Shown here: positions 17,437 to 25,379 of the stretch, one piece after another | How positions within the stretch are numbered: position 1 is the first letter of the stretch | Layout of the letters: the number at the start of each line of letters is the position of its first letter | DNA from: Parapusillimonas granuli | GTDB taxonomy: Bacteria > Pseudomonadota > Gammaproteobacteria > Burkholderiales > Burkholderiaceae_B | Direction: 5' to 3' | NCBI RefSeq assembly: GCF_013416525.1 | Contig: NZ_JACCEM010000001.1 | Coordinates: 434,001-498,000, forward strand | Length of the DNA: 64,000 nucleotides | Notes under the pieces: model-generated | What the model saw: the letters and a program-made list of their open reading frames with translations, nothing else | Told to the model about the DNA's origin: nothing | Database searches by the model: none | Program-made: the position numbers and the translations under genes

Positions 17437-19230
17437 TCAGCGGCACTCCAGTGCGGCGGGTTCCATGATCGAGTCCGCGGACGCCGACAGGCGGGCGATC
17501 CGCATTTCCACTTCGACGAAAAGATGCTCGAAATAGAATCGGGCGGCGGCGAGCTTCTCGGACCGGAACGCGTCGCCGTCCGGCAGTTTCGTGAGGGCCG
17601 CGTGCGCCGCCCGGCACCAGAAATAGCCATAGACGAGATGGCCCACGATGCGCAGGAAATCCGTGGCGCAGGAAGAAAAGCGCAGCGGGTCGCGGACCGC
17701 CGCATCCAGCAGGCCGGGCAGGAGCGTCTGCGTCCGCTGCGCCAGCGACGACAGCGGCGCCAGGAAGGGAGCCATCGCCGGCATGTCCGCCCAGGCCTGG
17801 TCTTGCCGCTCTATCATGGCGAGCAGGCGCTTCAGGCGCGCGCCGTCGTCGGGCAGCACTTTGCGGGCGAGCAGATCGTTTGCCTGCACGCCGTTGGTGC
17901 CTTCATAGATGGGCAGGATGCGGACGTCGCGGAAGGTCTGCTCTATGCCGGTATCGGTCACGTATCCGCTGCCCCCGTGAACCTGCATGGCCAGGCTCAC
18001 GGATTCGACGGCGTTGTCGGAAACGAAGGCCTTGGCCACGGGCGTCAGCAGCGCCAGGAGATCACGGGCCTCGCGACGCAGCCCTTCTTCGTTGCCATGC
18101 AGGTCCAGGTCGATCTGGAGCGCGATCCAGTACAGGAACATGCGCGCGCTTTCCGCCCAGACTTTCTGGGTGAGCAGCATGCGGCGCACGTCGGGCTGGC
18201 AGACGATGGGGTCCGGCCCGTAGCCTGCGCTTTTGGGTTTGACGGGCGATCGCGATTGCAGGCGCTCCTGGGCATAGGCCAGGGATTTCTGGTATCCCCA
18301 TTCGTTCAGGCCAAGCGCCTGGGCGCCGGTGCCCAGGCGCGCGGAATTCATCATCACGAACATCGCCGCCAGGCCTTTGTCGGGTTCGCCCAGCAGATAG
18401 CCGCGCGCGCCCTCGAAACGCAGGACGCAGGTGGCGTTGCCGTGCAGGCCCAGCTTGTCTTCGATGGCATCGCAAAACACCTGGTTGAACTCGCCCGGCC
18501 GCCCCTCGGCGTCGGGCAGGCGCTTGGGCACCAGGAAGAGCGACACGCCGCGGGTGCCGGCCGGCGCGCCCGGCAGACGCGCCAGCACCAGGTGGACGAT
18601 GTTCTCCGTCAAGTCGTGTTCGCCCGAGGAAATGAAGATCTTCGTCCCGTTGAGCAGATAGCCGCCGTCGCCGGCGGGCGCCGCCTGGGTGCGCAGCAAG
18701 CCCAGGTCGGTGCCCGCGCCCGGTTCGGTCAGGCACATGGTGCCCGTCCACTGCCCCGTCGCCAGCTTGGGCGCATAGAGCTTGCGCAGGTCGGCGGGAG
18801 CATTGGCCACGATGCACCGGTACGCGCCCTCGGACAGGCGCGGATAGAGGGCCCAGGAGATATTGCTGCCGCTGAGCATTTCGCCGAGGATGGCGGAAGC
18901 CATCATGGGCAGGGCCTGCCCGCCGTCCTCTTCTTTGGCGCACAGGCCCGGCCACCCGCTCGCGGCATAGATTTCATATGCCGCCCGGAAGCCGTCCGGG
19001 GTGCTGACCTTGCCGTCTTTCAGCACGCAGCCCTGCTGGTCGCCGGTCGCGTTCAAGGGGGCGAGCTCGCCGTGGCAGAATCGGTCGGCGCCTTCGATGA
19101 TCTGATCCAGGGTTTCGTTGTCGATCGCCGCCGCGGGCGCATGCCGGGCGAGCGTCCGTTCCACCTCCAGCACTTCGCGCAGTACGAACCTAATATCCTT
19201 TTGTGGGGCGGAATACAAACCGTCTTTCAT
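17437..19230 (-). CDS. Acyl-CoA dehydrogenase, long form (DmdC-like architecture)
   Basis: A 597-residue FAD enzyme, longer than classic 380-residue dehydrogenases because of an N-terminal helical part and a C-terminal extension of about 120 residues, as in 3-methylmercaptopropionyl-CoA dehydrogenases. It shows the flavin-binding TMCLTEPGAGTDLG, NGTKIFISSGEHD, QVHGGSGYVTDTGIEQ and the catalytic-glutamate motif PIYEGTNGVQ. It would introduce the alpha-beta double bond in the acyl-CoA made by the ligase downstream. It is the first gene of the operon; its promoter must lie in 19231-19341. The exact substrate is unknown; the DMSP link is only architectural. Confidence 0.9.
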   Translation of the reverse strand: MKDGLYSAPQKDIRFVLREVLEVERTLARHAPAAAIDNETLDQIIEGADRFCHGELAPLNATGDQQGCVLKDGKVSTPDGFRAAYEIYAASGWPGLCAKEEDGGQALPMMASAILGEMLSGSNISWALYPRLSEGAYRCIVANAPADLRKLYAPKLATGQWTGTMCLTEPGAGTDLGLLRTQAAPAGDGGYLLNGTKIFISSGEHDLTENIVHLVLARLPGAPAGTRGVSLFLVPKRLPDAEGRPGEFNQVFCDAIEDKLGLHGNATCVLRFEGARGYLLGEPDKGLAAMFVMMNSARLGTGAQALGLNEWGYQKSLAYAQERLQSRSPVKPKSAGYGPDPIVCQPDVRRMLLTQKVWAESARMFLYWIALQIDLDLHGNEEGLRREARDLLALLTPVAKAFVSDNAVESVSLAMQVHGGSGYVTDTGIEQTFRDVRILPIYEGTNGVQANDLLARKVLPDDGARLKRLLAMIERQDQAWADMPAMAPFLAPLSSLAQRTQTLLPGLLDAAVRDPLRFSSCATDFLRIVGHLVYGYFWCRAAHAALTKLPDGDAFRSEKLAAARFYFEHLFVEVEMRIARLSASADSIMEPAALECR

Positions 19231-19341
19231 GCCTTGGCACCGTCCGTGTCGATAGGGAATATGGCGCCAAGTGTAGGGGGAAGACGCGCGCTTCTCTGTC
19301 AGAAGCGCGCCAGAGCTTTTGTAGGATTTATCTGATGCTCG

Positions 19342-19370
19342 GGCGGATCTTACTGTATCAGTCTGCCGCC
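19342..19370. repeat. Imperfect direct repeat, copy 1 (scar flank)
   Basis: A 29-base segment beginning GGCGGATCTT and ending CTGCCGCC matches 20369-20397 at 24 of 29 positions in the same orientation; all five differences are transitions. This copy covers the last codons of the SDR fragment (GGRLIQ-stop). The two copies flank the three gene fragments between 19350 and 20322. Confidence 0.75.
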
Positions 19371-20012
19371 ATCGACCACCAAGTCGGCGCCATTGATCAT
19401 GCGCGCGTCTTCGGAAGCCAGGAAGGCCACCGCGGCGGCGACGTCTTCGGGCTCAACCAGCCGCCCCATGGGGTTCATGGCTTTGATGGCGTTCAACGCC
19501 CGTTCCTTATCGCCATATTCCTTGATCAGCCTGTCCTGAACGAGCGGCGTCCATATATAGCTGGGATGCACGCAGTTGACGCGGATATCCACGGCAATCG
19601 CCCTGAGTCGTTCTCCTTTGACCAGTGGGCCGCTTGACGGGATTGCATCGTACATGAAGTCAACTTCTCCCGACACGACGCTCTGCAGCCCTTCGACGGC
19701 GCCACGATACGCGATATGGGGCATGGGCGCGGTCTTCGCGGCGTCTACTACGTCCTGCACGGATTTGTAGCTGCCTTTCTCGTTTACCACCAACAGGATC
19801 GGCGAGTCCACGAGTTGGGTGATGGGTGCCAGGTCCATCTTGGAGTTGTAGCTCAGCTTCGAGAACAGCCCCTCATTCAGCGCCAGCGCGGCGATGTCGC
19901 CCACAAACAGCGTATAGCCGTCGGCCGGATTCTCTTTGAGCTGAGCCATTGCAAGCTGCGCCGCGCCGGCGAGGTCGGTCCTGGCGTTCTGGCCGAAGGC
20001 CAGGGTGCGCAA
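19350..20012 (-). pseudogene. Chimeric frame: Bug-receptor fragment fused to an SDR C-terminus
   Basis: A 220-residue open frame made of two unrelated pieces. Residues up to about 140 resemble the middle of a Bug receptor (PADGYTLFVGDIAALALNEG, then SVQDVVDAAK, AYRGAVEGLQSVVSGEVDFM) but lack the signal peptide and a block of roughly 25-30 residues before HIAYRG. From DIRVNCVHPSYIWTP onward it is the C-terminal quarter of a short-chain dehydrogenase, ending ADLVVDGGRLIQ. The junction is near 19590-19596. No family has this combination, so it is best read as a recombination product. The frame is open, so a protein could be made, but function is doubtful. Confidence 0.8.
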
Positions 20013-20322
20013 GTTGTTCGAGGCTCAGTATAAAGATGCGGCGGATCAAGCCTTGTGGCCTTCGATCTGGGAGGAGCTGAAAGCCGTGCGCAAGGCGGGA
20101 TATTGCGTCAGTTATGGCGATCTGGATTCGGATGTCGTCGGTTTCGGCGCGCCCGTCCTGATCGAGGATGAGGTCATCGGAACTATTTCACTGGTCTGCT
20201 CCAAGGAGCGGGCAAAATTTTTGAACGACGCGGCGATCGGTGCGGTACTTATGGCGAAAAGCCATGAGCTCGGTATGGTGCTGGCGGCCAGCGAAGACGG
20301 CGCGCATTTTCATCCGAGCTAG
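20005..20322 (+). pseudogene. IclR-family regulator, C-terminal fragment
   Basis: A 105-residue frame matching only the end of an IclR effector domain: IWEELKAVRKAGYCVSYGDL, the FGAPVLIEDEVIGTISLV strand pair, then a terminal helix. The DNA-binding domain and the first half of the effector domain are absent. It begins where the Bug fragment on the other strand ends, so both were cut at about 20000-20030. The GTG at 20005 is only the first possible start in the remnant. It is not part of the intact IclR gene at 20406. Confidence 0.8.
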
Positions 20323-20368
20323 GATCTCCCGCGTGATCAGCGCCTCTGCGCGAACTCGAGTCTGGGCG

Positions 20369-20397
20369 GGCGGATCTTGCCGCATCGGCCTGCCGCC
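20369..20397. repeat. Imperfect direct repeat, copy 2 (scar flank)
   Basis: The second copy of the 29-base segment at 19342-19370, lying just before the end of the intact IclR gene. It is not in any clear gene. It could be what remains of another SDR 3' end or a trace of the duplication that formed the scar. Confidence 0.7.
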
Positions 20398-20405
20398 ACC
20401 TGCCG

Positions 20406-21221
20406 CTAGGCCGGCGTTTCGTCCACGCTCACGAATCGACCGCGTATCTGCCGTTCGGCCTCCCGCAGCGCGGGAAGAAACTGCGCGACCATGTCTTCCT
20501 GGCTGCGGCGGCCGTGGACCAGGCTGATGCTGAGGGCGGCGGGCGCGGCCGAGCGGGGCAGGGCCAAAGGGATCGCGACGCCCGCGAAACCTTCCACCAG
20601 CTCATCGCTCGAAACGCTGTAGCCTTGTTTGCGGACGGCCTTGAGCCGGCGCTTCAGCGCCGCCGCGGTCGTCAGGGTGTGCGGCGTCAGGGGTTTGAGC
20701 GCCGTGCGGGCGAGGTATTGGTCCAGGGCCTGGCCGTCGAGCTGGCTGAGCAGCGCCTGCCCCATGGAGTGCGCGTAGGCGGGCAGCCGGCTGCCGATCT
20801 TGAGGTCCAGCTTGAGCGGCTTGTCGGCCTCTTCCCGGCAAAGGAACACGATGTCCGATCCGTCCAGCACGCCGATGGAGCAGGTTTCGCCGACTTCTTC
20901 CGCCATTTTGGACAGCACGGGGCGGACCAGGTCGGGCAGGTCCAGGGAGGCGAAATACGCGAAGCCCAGGTCGAGGACCTTGGGGGTCGGGAGGAAGTCG
21001 CGGTGGTTCTGTTTCAGGTACCCGAGCGCGGCCAGCGTGAGCAGGATGCGGCGCGCCGAGGCGCGGGTGATGTCGAGGCGGGCTGCCACCTCCTGGATGG
21101 TCAGCGTGGGGGTGTCCCGTGAATACAGGCCAAGCGCCTGCAGGCCCTTGGCCAGGCTTTCCAGATGCTCTTTCGCGTTGGGGGCGCTGTGGTTCTCGGT
21201 CATGCGGCGTCTTGCGGTCAT
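20406..21221 (-). CDS. IclR-family transcriptional regulator
   Basis: A 271-residue regulator: an N-terminal helix-turn-helix (LTIQEVAARLDITRASARRILLT) and an IclR effector domain (CSIGVLDGSDIVFLCREEA, YAHSMGQALLSQ, VRKQGYSVSSDELVEGFAGVAIPL). It is divergent from the dioxygenase-hydrolase pair and probably controls it. A perfect 7-2-7 inverted repeat lies in the shared promoter region. An ATG at 21203 (MTENHSAPN) is an alternative start; neither start has a good ribosome site, and both keep all domains. Confidence 0.92.
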   Translation of the reverse strand: MTARRRMTENHSAPNAKEHLESLAKGLQALGLYSRDTPTLTIQEVAARLDITRASARRILLTLAALGYLKQNHRDFLPTPKVLDLGFAYFASLDLPDLVRPVLSKMAEEVGETCSIGVLDGSDIVFLCREEADKPLKLDLKIGSRLPAYAHSMGQALLSQLDGQALDQYLARTALKPLTPHTLTTAAALKRRLKAVRKQGYSVSSDELVEGFAGVAIPLALPRSAAPAALSISLVHGRRSQEDMVAQFLPALREAERQIRGRFVSVDETPA

Positions 21222-21320
21222 GTGCCCATGGATGGCGGTTGAAGAGGCGGTGTTCCGCCACTATATCGCAAGCCGGCGGCCGCCTTGACTTCATCTCGGC
21301 GGACCATTAAATTGGATGTA

Positions 21321-21336
21321 GCGAACAAATGTTCGC
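21321..21336. promoter_or_regulatory. Palindrome GCGAACA-AA-TGTTCGC, likely IclR operator
   Basis: A perfect inverted repeat with 7-bp arms and a 2-base centre in the 171-base region between the divergent iclR (20406) and dioxygenase (21393) genes. IclR regulators bind short palindromes of this kind in such regions. AT-rich DNA follows directly and may hold the dioxygenase promoter. Confidence 0.6.
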
Positions 21337-21392
21337 AATTTTTTGAAAAGACGGCAATCGGGGCGCGGCGATGCGCCCCCCGGGAGACAGCA

Positions 21393-22235
21393 ATGCAAGT
21401 AACGCCGCTTTCCTCCAGCCTCGGCGCAGAGGTTGTGGGCATCGATCTGGAAAGCATCGGGGACGATTCCTTCGCCCAGGTAAACCAGCTGGTGCTGGAT
21501 CATCAGCTGGTCGTGTTCCGCGATCAATCGCTGTCCCCGGAAGGGCAGCTGCGCCTGAGCCGGCGTTTCGGGCCCTTGGACGTCCATCCACTGACTCAGT
21601 ACAACCACCCGCAGTATCCGGAGATCTTCGTGCTGTCCAATGAGGTCAAGGACGGCAAGCCGGTCGGCATCACCGACGGCGGCTCGTACTGGCATTCCGA
21701 CTTCGCCTTTCGGGAAAAGCCCGCCAAGGTCACCATGCTGAACGCGCAGAAGATACCCAGCAGCGGCGGCGCCACCTTGTTCGTGAACATGTACCAAACC
21801 TATGACGAACTGGTTGAGGAAGTGAAGCAGGCGGTCCAGGGTCGGCGGGCGATCCATCGCTACAGAAAGAAGGCCAAGCCCAACGGCGAGACGACGCGGG
21901 TGGAGATGACCCCTGAACAGCTGGCCGCGACCCCGGACGTGGATCACCCCATCGTCCGCACCCACCCCGAAACCGGGCGCAAGGCCTTGTTTGCGCACCC
22001 CGGCATCACGGTCAAGATTCTGGACATGGACGACGAATCCAGCGATGCCTTGCTGGGGCGGGTGTTCGATCATTGCACCCAGGAAAAATACCAGTATGCC
22101 TATCAATGGCGCCCCGGCGACGTCGTCATGTGGGACAATCGCTGCGTGATGCACAAGGCCACGACGGGCATCGCCGCCGTCTCCGAACCGCGCACGATCT
22201 TCCGTACGACCATCATGGGAGACCGGCCCTTCTAG
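21393..22235 (+). CDS. TauD/TfdA-family Fe(II)/2-oxoglutarate dioxygenase
   Basis: A 280-residue oxygenase. The iron ligands of the TauD fold are visible: His101 and Asp103 (SYWHSDFAF) and distal His254 (NRCVMHKAT). An arginine shortly after (Arg267 or Arg271 in EPRTIFRTTI) would bind 2-oxoglutarate. The length is normal for TauD/TfdA enzymes, which hydroxylate sulfonates, aryloxyacids or other carboxylates. The ATG at 21393 has GGAGA 5 bases before it; the upstream open sequence is not family-like. It is followed by an alpha/beta hydrolase gene. The substrate is unknown. Confidence 0.92.
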   Translation: MQVTPLSSSLGAEVVGIDLESIGDDSFAQVNQLVLDHQLVVFRDQSLSPEGQLRLSRRFGPLDVHPLTQYNHPQYPEIFVLSNEVKDGKPVGITDGGSYWHSDFAFREKPAKVTMLNAQKIPSSGGATLFVNMYQTYDELVEEVKQAVQGRRAIHRYRKKAKPNGETTRVEMTPEQLAATPDVDHPIVRTHPETGRKALFAHPGITVKILDMDDESSDALLGRVFDHCTQEKYQYAYQWRPGDVVMWDNRCVMHKATTGIAAVSEPRTIFRTTIMGDRPF

Positions 22236-22262
22236 CCGCGCCGTCAAGCCCAGGGGAAACGC

Positions 22263-23204
22263 TTGTTCCACGAGACTTTCGCGAGCCTTGCGCTCGCATC
22301 CGGCCAGGAGATCGCGCCGGTCCGCATCGCTTGGGCGCAGCACGGGGCGCCCCTTGCCCGCGCGCGCAGGGTGTACTTGCTGCTGCACGGCATTACCAGC
22401 AGCCCGCAGGCGTTCCTGGGCGATCCCAAGCCGGCGTTCGATGCGGGCTGGTTCCAGGCGTGGGCGGGCGGCGTGTTCGACGCCGAGCACGACTGCATCC
22501 TGATGCCGAATGCACTGGGGTCGTGCTTCGGGTCCAGCTCCCCGCTGCATTATCCGGATCCGGCCGGATTCCCCGCGTTCACCATCGAGGATACCGTTGC
22601 CTTCTATGCGCAATGGCTGCGCGCGCTTGCCGTGCCGGCGCTGGACGGCGTGATCGGCTATTCCTACGGCGGCTACCAGGCATTCCAGTGGGCCGTGGCG
22701 CCCCCCGTGCCCACGGCAAAGGTGGTCGTGCTGGCGTCCGCGCCCAAGGGCAACGGCTCCGAGGCGGACGTGGACGCGCTGCGCGGCCTTGCCGCGAGGC
22801 TGGACGCGAACGATCCGCAGGCCCGGCAGGCATGGCGCGCGCAGCGGCTGGATACCTTGAGGCACTACGGCTATGCCGACTGGCTGGCCGAGACGGGCGA
22901 GCCGGTGGCGGCGCGGCTGGACGCCGCCGCCGACCTTTGGCTCGCCGAGTTTTCGGCATGGTCGCTGGCCTGCCTCAGGCGGGCCGCCGTGCGCTTCGAC
23001 GTGCGCGATCGCCTGCGCGGGAAGATGGGCGGCATTCCCATTCTATGGCTGGTGAACCGCGGCGACCACCTGTTCCCCACCAATGAATTCGGGGCGCCGC
23101 CGCAGGCCCGGCTGCAGTGCGGCACGGTGCATGGCCGTTTCGGCCATAGTTCCCCCGTGCTCGAGCCCGAGCTCTGGATGCCCGCCGTGCGCGCATTCCT
23201 TTGA
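22263..23204 (+). CDS. Alpha/beta hydrolase, homoserine O-acetyltransferase-like
   Basis: A 313-residue alpha/beta-hydrolase-fold protein. It has the oxyanion region YLLLHGITSSPQAF, the nucleophile elbow GYSYGG, an acid-bearing strand LWLVNRGDHLFP and the late histidine in GRFGHSSP. The layout resembles MetX-like proteins, but it is shorter than typical MetX, so it may be a hydrolase or esterase. The start is a TTG with AGGGGA 5 bases before it, 27 bases after the dioxygenase stop, so the two form an operon. It could hydrolyse the oxidised product or substrate of the dioxygenase. Confidence 0.85.
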   Translation: MFHETFASLALASGQEIAPVRIAWAQHGAPLARARRVYLLLHGITSSPQAFLGDPKPAFDAGWFQAWAGGVFDAEHDCILMPNALGSCFGSSSPLHYPDPAGFPAFTIEDTVAFYAQWLRALAVPALDGVIGYSYGGYQAFQWAVAPPVPTAKVVVLASAPKGNGSEADVDALRGLAARLDANDPQARQAWRAQRLDTLRHYGYADWLAETGEPVAARLDAAADLWLAEFSAWSLACLRRAAVRFDVRDRLRGKMGGIPILWLVNRGDHLFPTNEFGAPPQARLQCGTVHGRFGHSSPVLEPELWMPAVRAFL

Positions 23205-23224
23205 GCCGGGCCCAGGCCGCGCAA

Positions 23225-24205
23225 CTACTGGATCTTGATACCCTTTTCCTTGATGATGGGACCCCAGCGCTTGACCTCGGAGTCGAGGAACGCCTGGAAC
23301 TCTTGCGGCGTGCCGCCGCCGGGGAAAACGCCGGAAGCCGTCAGCTTCTCGACGACCTCGGGGGACCGGATCGCCCAGGTGATGTCCTGGGAAATCTTTT
23401 CGATCACTTCCTTGGGTGTGCCGCCCTTGGTGAAGATGCCGAACCATGCGGCCGCCTGGAAGCCCGGGAAGCCTTGCTCGGCGATGGTGGGGACGTCCGG
23501 CAGCCAAGGCAGGCGCTTGTCCGACGTCACGCCCAGCGCCACGACGCGGCCGCTCTTGATGAGCTCGAGCGCCCCATTGTCGAACATGACTTTGATGCGG
23601 CCCGCAACCAGGTCCTGGTGGGCGGGCGAGCTGCCTTTGTACGGGACGTGCTGGAACTTCACCCCCGACTGGCTGGCGAACAATTCACCGCCCAGGTGGG
23701 TGAAAGTCAGCGTGCCGGCGGACCCGAAGGGAATGGGCTCTTCGGCGCCGCCCTTGTATTTCTTGATGAACTCGTCGACCGTCTTCACCTTCATGTCGGG
23801 ATGGGCGATGAATACGCTGGGCACCGAGGTGAGCAGCGTGACGGGCGCCAGGTCTTTCTTCGTGTCGTACGGCAGGGAGTCCATGACCAGCGGGTTCAGG
23901 GCGAAAGGCATCGCCGTCATCAGCAGCGTGTAGCCGTCGGGCGCTGAGTTCGCGACCTGCAAGGTGGCGATGACGGTATTGCCGCCCGGCTTGTTCTCCA
24001 CGACGACTTGCTGTTTCCAGCGTTCGCTGAGCTTCTGGGCCAGGATGCGCGCCTGCGTGTCGGTGGTGCCGCCGGGCGGATAGGCGACGACCAGGCGCAC
24101 GGGCCTGGTCGGATAGTCGGCCGCCTGGGCGATGCCGGGCGCGATCATGCAGGTGGCGAAGGCGAGCGCCGATAGCGTTTTGCCGATGAAGTGAGCATGT
24201 CTCAT
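23225..24205 (-). CDS. Bug-type periplasmic solute receptor
   Basis: A 326-residue receptor with a Sec-type leader ending APGIAQA/AD. Bug signatures: [68 protein letters not shown]. It is the last gene of a - strand set following another Bug receptor and a TPP enzyme. AAGGA precedes the ATG. Two different Bug receptors in one unit suggest related ligands or different affinities; no TctAB membrane genes are present in this window. Confidence 0.92.
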   Translation of the reverse strand: MRHAHFIGKTLSALAFATCMIAPGIAQAADYPTRPVRLVVAYPPGGTTDTQARILAQKLSERWKQQVVVENKPGGNTVIATLQVANSAPDGYTLLMTAMPFALNPLVMDSLPYDTKKDLAPVTLLTSVPSVFIAHPDMKVKTVDEFIKKYKGGAEEPIPFGSAGTLTFTHLGGELFASQSGVKFQHVPYKGSSPAHQDLVAGRIKVMFDNGALELIKSGRVVALGVTSDKRLPWLPDVPTIAEQGFPGFQAAAWFGIFTKGGTPKEVIEKISQDITWAIRSPEVVEKLTASGVFPGGGTPQEFQAFLDSEVKRWGPIIKEKGIKIQ

Positions 24206-24312
24206 ATGCTGCGTCCTTTGGTTGTGTGGTTATCGAATTTTCTTTTTGAAAGGCATGCGGCGCGGGCATGGCGCGTTGATTCGCTGCGTGCCCGCGCCCC
24301 GTGCCGGCCCTT

Positions 24313-25320
24313 TTACATGGCCTGGATGTTTGCCTCGCGGATCAGTTTGCTCCACCCCTTGCGCTGGTCGACCAGGAACTGCTGGGCTTGCGCGGTCGTG
24401 CGCGGCGGCACCACCAGCGATGCGGTCGCCTCGATGCGCTTCTTGAACTCCGGGTCCTCGAGCAAGGTTGCAAGAGACCGCTGGAGCTTGTCGAGCACGT
24501 CTTGCGGCGTGCCGCTGGGCGCGAACAGGCCTTTCCAGGACCACGGCGCGAGCTGGTCGAACTCTTTGTAGCCGAGCTCGGACATGGTGGGCACGTCGGG
24601 CAGGAGCGGAAGGCGCTTCTGCGCCACCACGCCCAGCGCGTTCGCCTTGCCGCCGGTCACCAGGGGGGCGGCGGTGATGGCGGTGTCGAACACGGTATCG
24701 ACCTGGCCGCTGATGACGGCCGTCAGGGCCGGCGAGCTGCCGTTGTAGGGCACGTGGACCATGGTGTCCAGCTTGGCGGCGCGCTTGAAGGTTTCACCGG
24801 CCAGGTGGGTGGAGTTGCCCGTGCCGGCCGAAGAGAAGCTGATCTTGTCCGGATTCTTCTTCGCGTAGTCGACGAATTCCTTTACCGTCGTGATGCCGCG
24901 GTTCTTGTCCACGAGCATGAGGAAGGGGAACTCCGACACGATGCCGATGGGCGTGAAGGCCTTTTCGGCGTCATACGGCAGGTCTTTGTACAGGAACTGG
25001 CTGGCGGCGATGTCCGTGCCGCCGATCAGCAAGGTGTAGCCGTCGGGCTTGGCGCGCGCCACATAGGAATTGCCCACCGTGCCGTTGGCGCCGGGCTTGT
25101 TCTCGACCACGACGGACATGCCGAAGTCCTTGTTGAAATGCTGGGCGATCATCCGGCCGATCTGGTCGGTGGAGCCGCCCGGCGCGAACGGAACCACGAT
25201 GACGATGGGCTTGTCCGGATACGCGGCATGGGCGGGGCCGGCCGCCATGGCCGCCAGGCCGCCGGCCAAGCCGGCCAGCAATAGTTTTTTCAGAAAATTG
25301 GCGCTCTTTTTTTGTTGCAT
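24313..25320 (-). CDS. Bug-type periplasmic solute receptor
   Basis: A 335-residue receptor with a Sec leader (KKLLLAGLAGGLAAMAAGPAHA/A). Signatures: [66 protein letters not shown] lies 6 bases before the ATG at 25320; the open frame upstream overlaps the TPP-enzyme gene and is ignored. It lies 59 bases after the TPP-enzyme gene and 107 bases before the next receptor gene. It is clearly different in sequence from the neighbouring receptor, so it is not a recent tandem copy. Confidence 0.92.
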   Translation of the reverse strand: MQQKKSANFLKKLLLAGLAGGLAAMAAGPAHAAYPDKPIVIVVPFAPGGSTDQIGRMIAQHFNKDFGMSVVVENKPGANGTVGNSYVARAKPDGYTLLIGGTDIAASQFLYKDLPYDAEKAFTPIGIVSEFPFLMLVDKNRGITTVKEFVDYAKKNPDKISFSSAGTGNSTHLAGETFKRAAKLDTMVHVPYNGSSPALTAVISGQVDTVFDTAITAAPLVTGGKANALGVVAQKRLPLLPDVPTMSELGYKEFDQLAPWSWKGLFAPSGTPQDVLDKLQRSLATLLEDPEFKKRIEATASLVVPPRTTAQAQQFLVDQRKGWSKLIREANIQAM

Positions 25321-25379
25321 GGGTGTCTCCTTCGAGAAGGGTTTATATAGTGTCATGCACTGCGGGCGGTTGCCGGCCG

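Noticed and set aside
15581-17536. 651-residue + strand open frame opposite the acyl-CoA ligase
   Set aside because: Antisense to a gene with full ANL motifs; composition-driven and without a domain.
17524-19335. 603-residue + strand open frame opposite the long acyl-CoA dehydrogenase
   Set aside because: Mirror of a strongly supported gene; no recognisable domain or ribosome site.
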